From NCBI GenBank assembly GCA_003255065.1, contig QAOA01004621.1:110867-174866 (forward strand): a DNA stretch of 64,000 nucleotides, written 5' to 3'. This document shows positions 35,327 to 47,057 of the stretch, piece by piece. Origin of the DNA: Cercis canadensis (Eukaryota; Streptophyta; Magnoliopsida; Fabales; Fabaceae). Below the pieces are notes generated by a model that was given only the letters and a program-made list of their open reading frames with translations, was not told the origin of the DNA and did no database searches. The translations under genes were made by a program, and so were the position numbers. The stretch's first letter is position 1. Each line of letters begins with the position of its first letter.

Positions 35327-36598
35327 TTTATAAAATAGTTAAGAAACTAATAGTTTGTAGTCCAAACTACTATGACAACTCGAGACTTTCATCTATTATT
35401 ATAGCAAAATTATTTATTAACTATTTAGTATGGATGAGACTTCGATGCCACTTGTTGCTGAAATGCAACAACTGACACTATAGTGCTTGGCTAATGGAAT
35501 TATGACATGTTGTCGATTAAGTGATTCGTGAAGAAGGTTTTATGAAATTATGTATTTGCCCGGAAGTTGTTGTATTTACAACATGTGCGAAATTATAAAT
35601 TTTAGAATCAAAATTGGAAAGCTGCGATTCCCTCTGATGCATTATTTTCCCTAACTCATACCAACACCTCAACCTTCGAACTTGAAATTGATAAGCACTA
35701 AGTAGTACCCATCAATCATTCTAATGATTCTTTTCTAGTTTTGTTACAGTTTCAAGACTCTTTTTCAACAATCTCTGTATGAATGAAATCAATGAAGCCT
35801 CTGTTCCATTTTCAAAATCACATTGTTGTTAGAAGTAACAATTGTGAACCAAGTACTGCTTACTGTTATAAAAAATCGTCCTTTTGATACCCATCTTGCT
35901 GCCTTAGCGACTGCCAATTTTAATGGTGGTCATTTATGGATGGTTTAGCCTTTTGATACCCATCTTGCTCCTTCCACCCATTGCTTCCTTTCTTCTTTGA
36001 TTTGAGGATTACAAAGGAAAACACTCTCTGACGAGGCAAAAGCCAAAAGGAACCACAGGAGAATATGTGGGTTGGGGATTACGACAAGAGTGAAGGTATT
36101 TATAAAGGGGATATCCCACTGTTCTCAATATGTGGAAAGGGAAGATATGAAAATTGAAACATTGGGTGCCAGGAAGGAGCGCAAAGCTCAAAATCGAGTC
36201 ATGGGTTTACCCATTGAAAGAAGAAGAAGATGCTACGATCTCTATTTTTTCAAAAAAAAATAAAAAATATACCCTTAACTTTCAATTAGGGATTAATTAG
36301 GTATTTAACATTTATTAAGGAAGGATTTAGAATAAAATATTATTTTTTATTAAGGAAGAATTAGGTAGCCAAGTGTGTGTTGTTCACCCACAGCATATTA
36401 ACTGTCTTTTTTTTTTTTTTTGCCTTCTTATTGTTGTATTTTAAATACAAGTGACCCAATTCATGTTTGTATAAGTACAAGAATTGTAATGGCCGGCCCA
36501 AGCCTCATTCCTTCTTTATGGTCTAAGGGCCAATTTTATTTTTTCTTCCTTTGAAAATTATTTTAAACATAGTGCTGCTTATTCTTTTTTAATGGTCA
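35327..36598. other. Intergenic DNA, no gene recognised
   Basis: Only short open frames. The phrase CCTTTTGATACCCATCTTGCT occurs twice (about 35880 and 35948). Homopolymer T and A runs at 36245-36265 and 36405-36421. Confidence 0.4.
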
Positions 36599-36627
36599 CT
36601 AGTACTATTCCCGCACTGATGCGCGGG
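36599..36627 (-). mobile_element. Helitron-like 3' terminus
   Basis: On the minus strand a GC-rich hairpin CCCGCGCATCAGTGCGGG (complement of 36610-36627) is followed by AATAGTA and CTAG, matching the Helitron rule of a hairpin some 10 bases before a CTRR end. The next base is T. The element would extend to the right, but I could not find a convincing 5' TC end. Confidence 0.45.
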
Positions 36628-37283
36628 ATGCTGGGTGGCAGGGTGCGAGACCTAGACAATGAGATTTGGGTATATGATCTAATATACTAATTTTGGATTT
36701 CATATTTTGAACCATAGATGCAATACATTAAAAGTATCAATCATGAATCCATAATACACTTGAAAGAGTATTGAACAAATGCAGGATGAGATAATACTAT
36801 ACTCAAAAAAGTTGTGGTGTATGATTTTTATTGGGAATGTCAGCATCTTTCTCTAAGTCCACATGATTTTGCACTGATCCTAAAATTGTAACATTGCTAT
36901 ACCTAATGACTTGAGATATACAAAGTCACTTTGAGTATGAAGAAAGTAGCAAGTATATACTGTAGGTTATTTAGGATAAGCATCAATCATTATCGTATTC
37001 TTAAATAACATCTTTATAACTTATGTGCACACTGCACTGTATCTTGTTGTGGGCTCTGCATTTTAGACCTCCACGTTACTAACTCTCCTATGATAAGTAA
37101 ATGACCAAAGTACCAAACCAAACTTCTTTCAAATTTAGGTAATGTTACACTCAATTGTATTTATTTATCCCCTCACCTTATCCATTTTTCTTTCTTATTA
37201 TATATCACAAGAGTATCATATATTATACCATTTTTTATATCAAACATAAGAAAGAGAATTCCAAATTTCTTCATCGATAGAAT
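36628..37283. other. Intergenic DNA, possibly body of the Helitron-like element
   Basis: No coding signal. AT-rich with no obvious repeats. It may belong to the element whose 3' terminus is at 36599. Confidence 0.3.
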
Positions 37284-37298
37284 AGAGTTTCCTATATT

Positions 37299-37478
37299 TT
37301 TTGGTTTCCCAAGGTATCCCCAGGCATTGCCTAGGACTAATCCTTCGAGGTACGGTCGGGCGCTATTAAAGCGGGAACCTCTCCTAAGAAAGTTTGCTGC
37401 ATCCACAAGGGCTTGAACTCGAGACCACTTGCTTAAGCGACCAGAGCCCCTTCCACTCAAACCAACATTCGTTGGTAA
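37299..37478 (-). mobile_element. tRNA-derived SINE with 15-bp target duplication
   Basis: On the minus strand a pol III box A-like GGTTTGAGTGG (complement of about 37453-37464) is followed by a box B-like GAGTTCAAGCC (complement of 37410-37420). A body ending ACCTTGGGAAACCAAAA comes next. The flanks AGAGTTTCCTATATT (37284-37298) and AGAGTTTCCAATATT (37479-37493) match at 14 of 15 bases, as expected for target-primed insertion. Length about 180 bp. A SINE has no protein; it borrows LINE machinery. Confidence 0.85.
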
Positions 37479-37493
37479 AGAGTTTCCAATATT

Positions 37494-38430
37494 GATTACC
37501 TAGATAAACATACTAACATTTTTATTGATAAAATATTGACCCCCAATGGTTAGTAAAATAGTTTAGTTCTCATTCCCAACTTATCCCAAAAATCAACTGC
37601 CCAAAATTAAAATGTCTCATTGTTTATCTTTAAAATGGACATGTAATGTTTCATATATTTCCTATTTATAATAAATGTCATATCCCAATTATTTGATTAC
37701 CATTGATATTTTTTAAAAAAAAATGAATAATTAGTGTCATAAGCACTTAATTCATTGTTACAGTAGTCTCAGTTTGTCTACTTGTAGTAAGTAGTTCTCT
37801 TGAGTGGTATGCCAAACTCATATTTGTACCCTTGAAGGCCAAAGAAAATATAAAATATTTATACCCTTGAGACCTACTGAGTTGATTTATAGGTCTTGCT
37901 ACCAATGTGTCTTATTCTTCAATAAAATTATCTAAGGCCATTTAAAAAAAAAAAAATTCTCATAATATGACTCCATAGCAAATGATTGAAAGTTATAATC
38001 AAATGTCATTGAAAAAGAAACTTGTGTTTAAAATAAAGAAATAATCAACAGCTAATCTTTTTAATCAAATAACTTCATGCACTCATGCACTCATAGGAAA
38101 TTTTATAAAATTTCAATTAAGGATCCTTAATCCTTAAATATAGCTTGTTAATATAGTTTTAATTTGTAGTACTTACATTTGGTTTCCTATTTTATGGATG
38201 TCTTAGGTTTAAGTTCCTTGTTGTAAGAGTTAAGTTCAATAGATTCCTATAGTATATTAGTACATAGATTGTGCTTTTACAATTTCTCTACAATTTCAAA
38301 CAAATTTTATTTTTAGAGTCATCAAAATATTAAGTACTCAAATTTTCTTTTACAATGTTCCTATAATTTCACAATTTAAGCAATGAAAAATATTTTAAAA
38401 CTTGAACAAAACCATATGCTTGTAAATTGT
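37494..38430. other. Intergenic DNA, no gene recognised
   Basis: AT-rich, only short open frames, with A-runs near 37943-37956. Nothing else supportable. Confidence 0.4.
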
Positions 38431-38439
38431 AGTTAACAC

Positions 38440-39117
38440 ATTAATCAGCTCCTTGGTACGCCAATCTACCTCCCAACTCCTTTTAAGCAAATGTCTTATA
38501 TCATTGATAATACACCCATAGAAATGGAAGGTCACATCAACAAAGTCTATCAAGTGCACTGCCTCAAGAGAATTTGATTCACATATAGTTTTCTGATGCC
38601 TTTATCCCAACAAAATATTAGACTATGCCTTATTGTAGTAAATTCAGCTTTTAGATTGCTACCCATGCCTATAGAGCCACATAAACCACCAAGCCACCCC
38701 TTGATGATCTAGAATAACCCTTCAAAACCCGATCTCTGTAGGTTCCCAAAACTACCACCATCAACATTTAGCTTAATGGTCTCTATACTTGGAGATTACC
38801 AATGTATCCATTGCACCTCTCTTTCATGCTTTCTCGCTTTTCCAGAAAAACTTGACTTCAAGTTAAACCATCGCCTGGATCTTATTAACACTCACCATCA
38901 ACAGAGTGCCAAGCCTTTCAAAAACCTATTCATTGTGCTTTCTCCATATCCACCACAACATGTAGTAGAAGAGAATGTGCGACTTTGTTATCCCCTTTCC
39001 TATATTCCCATTTATATAAAACTAAGCATTCAATTTTTTTTTTCCAAAAGCTACTATCTACACTAAAACCCAAATAAACGTGATTTATAGCAACCCTAAG
39101 ACAATGCATTGTATTTT
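38440..39117 (-). pseudogene. LINE (L1-type) 3' part: RNase H domain
   Basis: On the minus strand KLNVDGGSFGN (complement of about 38742-38774) is the hallmark start of the plant LINE-type RNase H domain. It is followed by GWLGGLCGSIGMGSNLKAEFTT-like sequence with the expected Asp and Glu. The segment nearer 39117 reads TMHCLRVAINH, the end of a zf-RVT zinc-binding domain, whose beginning lies beyond the Gypsy insertion at 53227-53510. Stops and frame changes are scattered, so it is a dead copy. Plant L1 elements carry RNase H downstream of reverse transcriptase. Confidence 0.65.
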
Positions 39118-39122
39118 CTATA

Positions 39123-40424
39123 TGATATTTTCCTATTATGCCTTTAAGTTCAATGTTTTACCAATGGATTCTTACTTAGATTTGAGTAAATTTGCTTTAA
39201 ACATGGTACTTAACTCATGTATTTGTGTTATCAGGTGTTTCTCTAGTTGATCAAGCTAAAGGAAGGGTTTTAAGAAGTTTCTAGAGCAAAATCAGAAGAA
39301 TTTGAAGTGCATACAGGGGGCACGGCTGTGTGTGTGCCCGTGCCCAGCATCGAGAAAGCCTTGCTCCAGTTTAATGAGAAACACGGCCAAGATTTGTGAA
39401 CAACACACTTGTGTTGGTTCCGTGTTCGCAGTCCAGAGACACCCTGAGATGAACATGCCTTCAGCATAAGTGAACACGACCATGTTGATGTTAACATGGC
39501 CGTGTTGGAGGCCGTGTTTGCAGTCCAAAAGAGGAATTTAAATGACACGCCCAACCACCTTAAGTTAACACGTTCGTGTCCTTGCCGTGTTCGAGCTTTT
39601 AAGGTGAAACCCTAGAATTTGAAGTAGTATATATTTGAACCTAAGGGGGAAAGAAGGGGATCTTTTGGTAGTCGAACATTCAGGGTTCTTTGGAGACATC
39701 AAAGGCCAGGTGCGGCAAGAGCACTTTGGAGGCTTGGAGAAGAACAAGATAGAAGATCAACCCCTTGAAAGAATTCATGAGAATGAGTTTTTCTGATTCT
39801 ATCTTGTCTTCTCTGTATTCTCTTGGTTCAGATTTTATCATGAACTAATTTGTAAAGGTTTAGATAGGATGAACCCTAGAACTATATTTGCATTCTTCTC
39901 TCTTTGATTTAATGAGATTAACATTCCTTTCTTAGAATTGTCTATGATTATTATTTGTGTTGGATTGATAAAGCATGTTATTGATGTAACACCAGATTTC
40001 AGTTTATAGATTGAGAAATTGTAAATTGAACAAGATCACTTGTAGGCAGTGGAATTTGTTTGGAATCACTAGAGATAGGGTTCACATAAGTCTTCTGATT
40101 TGAGTCAATGTACTAAGGGAATTCACAGAACACGAGTTAATGCATTCTTGGGGGTTTTGATTAGGAAGAGATTTCAGTCAATCAACCTAGGAATAGATGT
40201 CATATTGCTTGAGAAAGAATAAGGCATAATTCGAGAATTTCCATCAGTTTAAGTAAAGATTTGGTGACCATTGAGTTAAAAATGAAAGTGCAATGTTTGT
40301 TCTAGGGGGATTCTTATCTAAACATGTCCTTCTCAATTGATAAATCTATCAAATTCCTTGTTATTATTTTCTTGCCTTGTTTATATTAGTTTAGATTAAG
40401 TAGTTCATTCTTAAACCATAATTC
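39123..40424 (+). repeat. 5' LTR copy of the Athila-like element
   Basis: Aligns with the first about 1.3 kb of 51727-53221, including the CACGGCCGTG-rich region (39310-39595). It is shorter than the 3' copy. Confidence 0.8.
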
Positions 40425-40450
40425 TTGTTTGTGGTTGATCTTTGCAGCAG

Positions 40451-41731
40451 TGACGGATGCCGAACCGTACAAAATTACAATACTAATTGCAAATAAATTG
40501 TAGTATAGGATGCAACCAGTGTCGTCTCCCAAGGATTCACCAGAACAATTAATCTACTAAGACTCACACAGGAACAGAACTAGTGGGTTTTGTGTTGAAT
40601 GCAGAATGTTAAGAATCCAAAAAGCAGTAAACTGAATTTAGTCAAATAGGAGAAAACATAATCAACTCAAGCAGGCAACCAAACTCTAATTCATCCTTGT
40701 TCACTATAGGTTATCTAGATCTGATTTAATTATTGGTTAAATGTTACCTGGAACCCTAACAACAACACTTATAATTCCTACTGATTACTAATCAGGATTC
40801 AATTAATCTTGGAACTAAGAATCTAGGCAACCGCTCTATATCACTAAGTCCAAATTAATTTGAGAAACGAATTGTCCAAGTTAACCATATAATAAAAACC
40901 TTTAAAATATGATTACCAATTTGATTATTGTGATAAATCTAATCAACAGATTTAAATTCATACAAAGCATGCAATCAAAGTACCATTCAATTACATGAAG
41001 ATGGAAAGAAGCAGTAATTCAAATTATATTAAATCAAACTCGGATTGAAGCACAAGAACTCTAGATTAGCAAGTCTGGTTCCTCTTGAATCGATTACAGA
41101 AGTCCTTAGCCCTCCATGAAAAGCTTAAACACAAAGCAAATGTATAAACTCGAACTCAAGAACAGGAGGCAGTAGCTTCAGATGATAATGTGGTGATCTC
41201 TATTTTTCTCAACAACTTAAGAATAAATACTAGCTGGCTGCCTCCTCTAGGTTTCCTAATTATAAAATAAACCTAGTTTCCTAAATCTTTAATGGTAAAA
41301 ACGTGATTAAACCCTAGTGACATGTGTGCTGGCCCAAATAGCAGATGTTGGGCCAATAAACAATACTGGTCCAATACGCAAGCCCAAGGAATGGAATAAG
41401 TAGATGTTGGGCGGATGTAGAAAATCTGGACTGCTTGCATGCGACTTTCAGTTGTCCAGACGCGAGAATCAGTTTCTAGGCTTTTCATATGAAATGTATA
41501 ATTTTCTATCAGCTTTCCTATGAAACTAGAATTGCATCAATCGGACATTTGCATCTCAAGATATAATGTAAAACGTAAGCAGTGCCAGAAATCAATAATT
41601 ATGCAATTAAAGTCCAAAAGCACCAACAAGTCCAAATCCACAAAATATGTCTATGGGCTATGGAAATCAGCAGAAACACACTAAAAGTCTAAGTATAAGG
41701 GAAATAAATAGTGTAAAATAATTTCTTATCA
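40451..41731 (-). mobile_element. Solo LTR, family E copy 2, nested in the Athila-like element
   Basis: On the minus strand it starts TGATAAGAAATTATTTTAC at 41731 and ends CGGCATCCGTCA at 40451. An exact duplication AGCAG flanks it (40446-40450, 41732-41736). It is the same family as 14837-16062 over the full length. It sits just upstream of gag. Confidence 0.88.
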
Positions 41732-41752
41732 AGCAGCTAGTTTTACTGGTGT

Positions 41753-42952
41753 ATGACACAAAGTAGTAAGAAGAAGCTCTTTGAGTTGAATGCAGAAATT
41801 GAACGCACATTGGTGAGAAAATCAAGGAACAAGGCTATTCTACTACAAGGTCAAACATCCGAGCTTATTTTCGAACAAGAGCCTACCATGGTTGAGCAAG
41901 AAAGACCACGAACCATGGGAGATTATGGAAGGTCATCAACTGTTGGAACTGAGTCCAGCATAACTAGACCTCTGATGAATGCCAACAACTGTGAGATCAA
42001 GCTGAACATCATCCAGATGGTGCAGCAGCTTGTGCAATTTGATGGGCTGCTGGATGAAGACCCTCATACTCATATCACAAATTTCTTAGAGATTTGTGAT
42101 ACTTTTAAAATCAATGGAGCTAGTGTGGATGCAATTAGATTGAGGCTTTTCCCTTTCACACTGAAGGATATAGCAAAATCATAGTTGAAGACATTACCTT
42201 CGGGTTCTATCAGGACATGGAATGAGCTCACTGAGAGATTTCTAAGCCGTTAGTTTCCCCCAACAAGAACATCAAAGCTTAGAAATGACATCTTTTCTTT
42301 CCAACAATTAGATGGTGAAACATTGTACGAAGTATGGGAGAGATGGAAGGAATTGCTGAGAAAATGCCCATATCATGGGTTGGATTTGGGAGTTCAGATG
42401 CAAACTTTTCACAGTGGTATCAGTTTTGGGACTAGATTGCACATTGATTCTTCCTCAGGAGGAACCACAAGCTTCAAAACTTCTAAAGAACTACAGACGC
42501 TGATTGAGAACATTGCTATGAACAACTATCAGTGGGGAAACCAAAGAACGAAGGTCAAATCAGGGAGAGTGCATAAATTGGGCACTGTCACCTCTTTAAA
42601 GGCGAAAATTGAGGCCCTGACTAAGAAGATTGATGATATAAGTAGACCTACTCCACCATCACCTGTTATGAGCTATGATATTTGTGGGGGAGGACATTTT
42701 AACCATGAATGCCAAGTATCCACTTCAGGAACAACAGTAGAACAAGCAGATTATTTGGGAAATCAAATACACAATAATCCTTATTCTAACATGTATAACC
42801 CTAGGTGGAGAAATCACCCAAATTTTGCTAGGAGAAACCAAAGGCAGCAGAGACAAGGTCGTCCATCTAGATTTCAGCAACATCCTAAGCCACCACAGAA
42901 GCCAACCATTGAAGATCAACTTTCTAAATTTATAACAACATCAGAAAGCTGA
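41753..42952 (+). pseudogene. Gypsy gag region
   Basis: Shows KLNIIQMVQQLVQFDGLLDEDPHTHITNFLEICDTFKING and RLRLFPFTLKD-type sequence, the standard Athila/Tat gag core, followed by EVWERWKELLRKCPYHG. A degenerate zinc-knuckle segment, CGGGHFNHEC, lies near 42682. Live Gag forms the particle. Broken. Confidence 0.85.
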
Positions 42953-43033
42953 TTTAATAGCACTAAAACATCCTTGAGAAATCAAGAGGCTTCCATTCAC
43001 AACCTTGAAACTTAAATTGGCTAGCTAGCCAAG

Positions 43034-43966
43034 TTGATTTCAGAAAGACCACCAAAGACTTTACCTAGCTACATCGAGTCAAATCCTAAGGAACAAGCCA
43101 AGGCAATCACATTAAGGAGTGGCAAAGAGCTGAAAGAAGTAGAGAGAGAGCAACCTGGTGATGAGGCTGCTGTTGAAACTGAGAAAATGGAAGACCCTAT
43201 TTTGGAAAAGATAGAGGAGCCAAAGAAGAGAGTGGTGAAAGAATATCAACCACCCATACCTTACCCGAGCAGGCTTGCAAAGGATAGAAAAGAGGAACAA
43301 TTTGGCAAGTTTTTAGAGCTTTTTAAACAGTTGCACATTAATATTCCTTTTGTTAAAGCTCTTTCACAGATGACAAAATATGCAAAGTTCTTGAAGGATC
43401 TCCTTTCCAACAAGAAGAAGCTCAAGCAGCTGTCTATGGTGACCTTGAATGAGGAATGCTCCGCCATAGTCCAGAACAAGCTACCACGAAAAATAAAAGA
43501 TATAGGGAGTTTCACTATTCCTTGCAATATTGGTAGTTTATCTGTTGATAAGACATTAGCGGATTTAGGTGCTAGTATAAATTTAATGCCTTATAGTATG
43601 TTTTAAAAATTGGGACTTGGTGAACCAACACCCACTAGGATGAGCATTTAGCTAGCGGATATATCTATCACATATCTTAAGGGGATAATAGAGGATGTCC
43701 TAGTAAAAATTGATAAGTTTATTTTTCCTGTTGATTTTTTGATCATGGATATGGATGAAGATGTTGAAGTACCTTTGCTTTTAGGTCAACCATTCCTTGC
43801 TACAGCTAGAGCCATCATTGATGTTCATGGTGGCAAGCTAACTTTAAGGGTGAACGACAAGCAAGTGATCTTTAAAATATCTGAGGCCATGAAACACCAA
43901 ATGAGTACTGATGATACATGTTTTTATGTAGATAAGATTGACTCATGTGTGTCTCATTCTATGTAG
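43034..43966 (+). pseudogene. Gypsy protease region
   Basis: Lysine/glutamate-rich linker (TLRSGKELKEVEREQ), then a retropepsin-like segment with LADLGASINLMPYSMF and, later, VPLLLGQPFLATARAIIDVH. The latter is the usual C-terminal protease signature of this group. Part of a broken polyprotein. Confidence 0.8.
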
Positions 43967-44398
43967 GAAATTTTCACAAGAGATGCATTGGAGACGTGTA
44001 TCATGCAAGGAGAGGAAAAGACTGATCACACAGAGATTAAGGAGCATGTTGCATACATGCAAGCCCAAAAACCATTGATCAGAGGTACATCTCTGGAGAA
44101 TATTGAGGATAGCAGAACTAGAATCAAACCATCCATTGAGGATCCGCTAGAGCTAGAGCTGAAACAACTTCTAGAGCACTTGAAATATGCTTTCTTAGCA
44201 GAAAACTCCAAGTTGCCTGTAATTATTGCAGCGGACCTGACAAAGGAGCAAAGAGGGAAACTCTTGGATGTGCTTAAGATGCACAAGAAGGCCATAGCAT
44301 GGAAGATCTCAAACATGAGAGGAATTAGCCCCTCATACTACACCCACAAGATCTCATTAGAAGAAAGTTGTAAACCTTTGGTGCAGCCACAATGACAA

Positions 44399-45700
44399 AT
44401 GAACCCAAACATGAAAAATGTGGTGAAAAAGGAGGTAATTAAACTTCTAGATGCAGGAGTTATTTACCTTATTGTTGACAGTTCTTGGGTTAGTCCTGTG
44501 CAGGTAGTACCAAAGAAAGGAGACATGACAGTGGTGCCTAATGAGAAGAATGAGTTTGTGCCAATGAGGACAATCACAAGATGGAGAGTCTGTATAGACT
44601 ATCGAAAGCTAAATGATGCCACAAGCAAAGATCACTTCCATTTACCATTCATAGACCAGATACTAGAGCATATGGCTAGACATGCCTATTACTATTTTCT
44701 GGATGGCATGTCAGGGTACTTTCAAATACCTATCGCCCCAAAAGACCAGGAGAAGACAACTTTCACATGTCCTTACGGTACATTTGCTTATAGAAGGATG
44801 TCATTTGGGTTATGTAATGCACATACACCTTTCAGAGGTGTATGATGGCAATCTTCGATAAATTGGTTGAGGACATCATAGAGGTATTTATGGACGATTT
44901 CTCTGTCTTTGGCAATTCTTTTGAATTATGCTTGTATAACTTAGCCAGAGTACTTGAGAGATATGATGAGACTAATATGGTCCTAAATTGGGAGAAATGT
45001 CATTTTATAGTACAAGAGGGTATAGTATTAGGCATAAAATTTCTAGTAAAGGTATAGAGGTGGACAGGGCAAAAGTAGATACCATTGCTAAATTGCCACC
45101 ACCTACCTCTGTTAAGGCAATCAGGAGTTTTCTAGGTCATACTGGCTTCTATAGAAGATTTATCAAAGATTTCTCCAAGATAGCTAGACCTCTTACTAAA
45201 TTGCTCGAAAATGATGTCCCTTTTATCTTTGATGATGATTGTATGACTGCATTTAACACTTTAAAAGACAAATTAACTACTGCCCCTATTATGGTTACAC
45301 CTGATTAGTCATCACCATTTGAACTAATGTGTGATGCAAGTGATTTTGTAGTAAAAGCAGTCTTGGGACAACACAAGGACAAGCACTTTCAGCCCATGTA
45401 CTATGCAAGCAAAACTTTGATTGATGCTCAGAAGAACTACACTACTACTGAAGAAGAATTGCTTGCAGTGGTTTACTCTTTAGACAAATTTAGATCTTAT
45501 CTTATTCTGTCTAAAGTCATTGTGTATACTGATCATTCAGCACTGAGGTATCTTTTGACCAAAAATAATGCTAAGCCTCGTCTAATACGCTGGGTTTTAT
45601 TTTTGCAAGAGTTTGACTTGGAGATCCGAGACCGTAAGGGAACCGAGAACCTAGCAAAAGATCACTTGTCTCGTTTGGAATTCCCAGTTCAAGGGGAGTT
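44399..45700 (+). pseudogene. Gypsy reverse transcriptase and RNase H
   Basis: Visible: SSWVSPVQVVPKKGDMTVV, WRVCIDYRKLNDAT, YYFLDGMSGYFQIPIAP, TTFTCPYGTFAYRRMSFG, VFMDDFSVFG (catalytic YMDD-type box) and FLGHTGFYRRFIKDFSKIA. The RNase H part follows with [15 protein letters not shown] and [19 protein letters not shown]. Typical of Ty3/Gypsy, Athila/Tat branch. Broken. Confidence 0.9.
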
Positions 45701-45719
45701 AGTGGAAGAGGACTTAAAC

Positions 45720-47057
45720 GATACTTTTCCAGACGAACAACTATACGAGATTGAGGTGAGAGATGTTCCTTGGTTTGCTGATTTTGCTAACTACCTTGTA
45801 GGTCGGGTTCTACCAAAGGAGTTAACTTATTCACAAAAGAAGAAATTCTTCTCTGACTTGAAGTACTACCTTCGGGAAGATCTCTATCTATTTTGCATTT
45901 GTGCAAACGAAATGATAAGACGTTGTGTTGCCTATCCTGAAACCGAAAGCATCTTGAAGCATTGCCATAAGGGTCCAACTAAAGGACATTACCAAGCCAA
46001 TAGGACAGAAAGGAAAGTCCTGGAGTCAGGTTTTTATTGGCCTACCTTATTTAAGGATGCTCACAGGTATGTAAAGCAATGTGATAATTGCCAGCGCATA
46101 GGTAACATCTCTAAGAATGATGAAATGCCCTAAACCAGCATCTTAGTGTGTGAAGTCTTCGATGTCTGGGGCATTGACTTCATTGGCCTTTTTCCTTCGT
46201 CTTATTGGAACAAATATATCCTAGTTGCAGTAGATTATGTATCTAAATGGGTAGAAGCTCAGGCTTTGCGTACCAATGATGCTAGGGTAGTTGTCAAGTT
46301 CCTTAGGAAATTGTTCGCCAGGTTTGAAGCACCTAGAGCTATCATTAGTGATAGAGGCACCCACTTCTGTAATCAACAACTAGCTAATACCTTGAAGAAA
46401 TATAGGGTTACTCATAAAGTGGCTACCTCTTATCACCCTCTAACTAGTGGCCAAGTAGAGGTGACGAATAAGGAACTTAAAAGAATACTGGAAAATACTG
46501 TAGAGGGATCTAGAAAGGAATGATCCCTGAAATTAGATGATGCTCTATGGGCTTATAGGACTGGTTTCAAAACTCCCATTGGTACTACCCCTTACAAACT
46601 TGTTTATGGGAAGTCTTGTCATTTACCAATAGAGTTGGAGCATAAAGCCTTTTGGGCTATAAAATTCCTTAACTATGACTTATGTAATGCAGGTGAAAAG
46701 AGGTTGCTCCAGTTGAACCAATTGTCAGAATGGAGAGATGCTGCTTATGAAAGTTCAAGGTTGTACAAGAAAAAGGCTAAGAAGTGGCATGACCAACGTA
46801 TTAAATCATCTAAAGAGTTTCAACCTGGGGACCAAGTGCTGCTTTTTAATTCACGCTTAAAGTTGTTTCTAGGCAAACTCAAGTCGAGATGGTCAGGCCC
46901 CTTCCTGGTAAAGCAAGTCTTTCCTTATGGTGCTATTGAAGTCACTCATCCAAAGAAAGGAACCTTCAAGGTCAATGGGCAGAGATTGACGTTATACCAT
47001 GGTGCTAGCATCCAAGAACTTTCCAGAGATGTTTATCACCTCCAAGACCCTCTATAG
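45720..47057 (+). pseudogene. Gypsy integrase
   Basis: HHCC zinc-binding segment with [16 protein letters not shown] and [17 protein letters not shown]. Core follows with [42 protein letters not shown] and [19 protein letters not shown]. The C-terminal region includes [23 protein letters not shown]. Placed after RNase H, as in Gypsy. Broken. Confidence 0.88.

Noticed and set aside
37173-37460. 95-codon minus-strand open frame
   Set aside because: It is largely the SINE read through into flanking AT-rich DNA.
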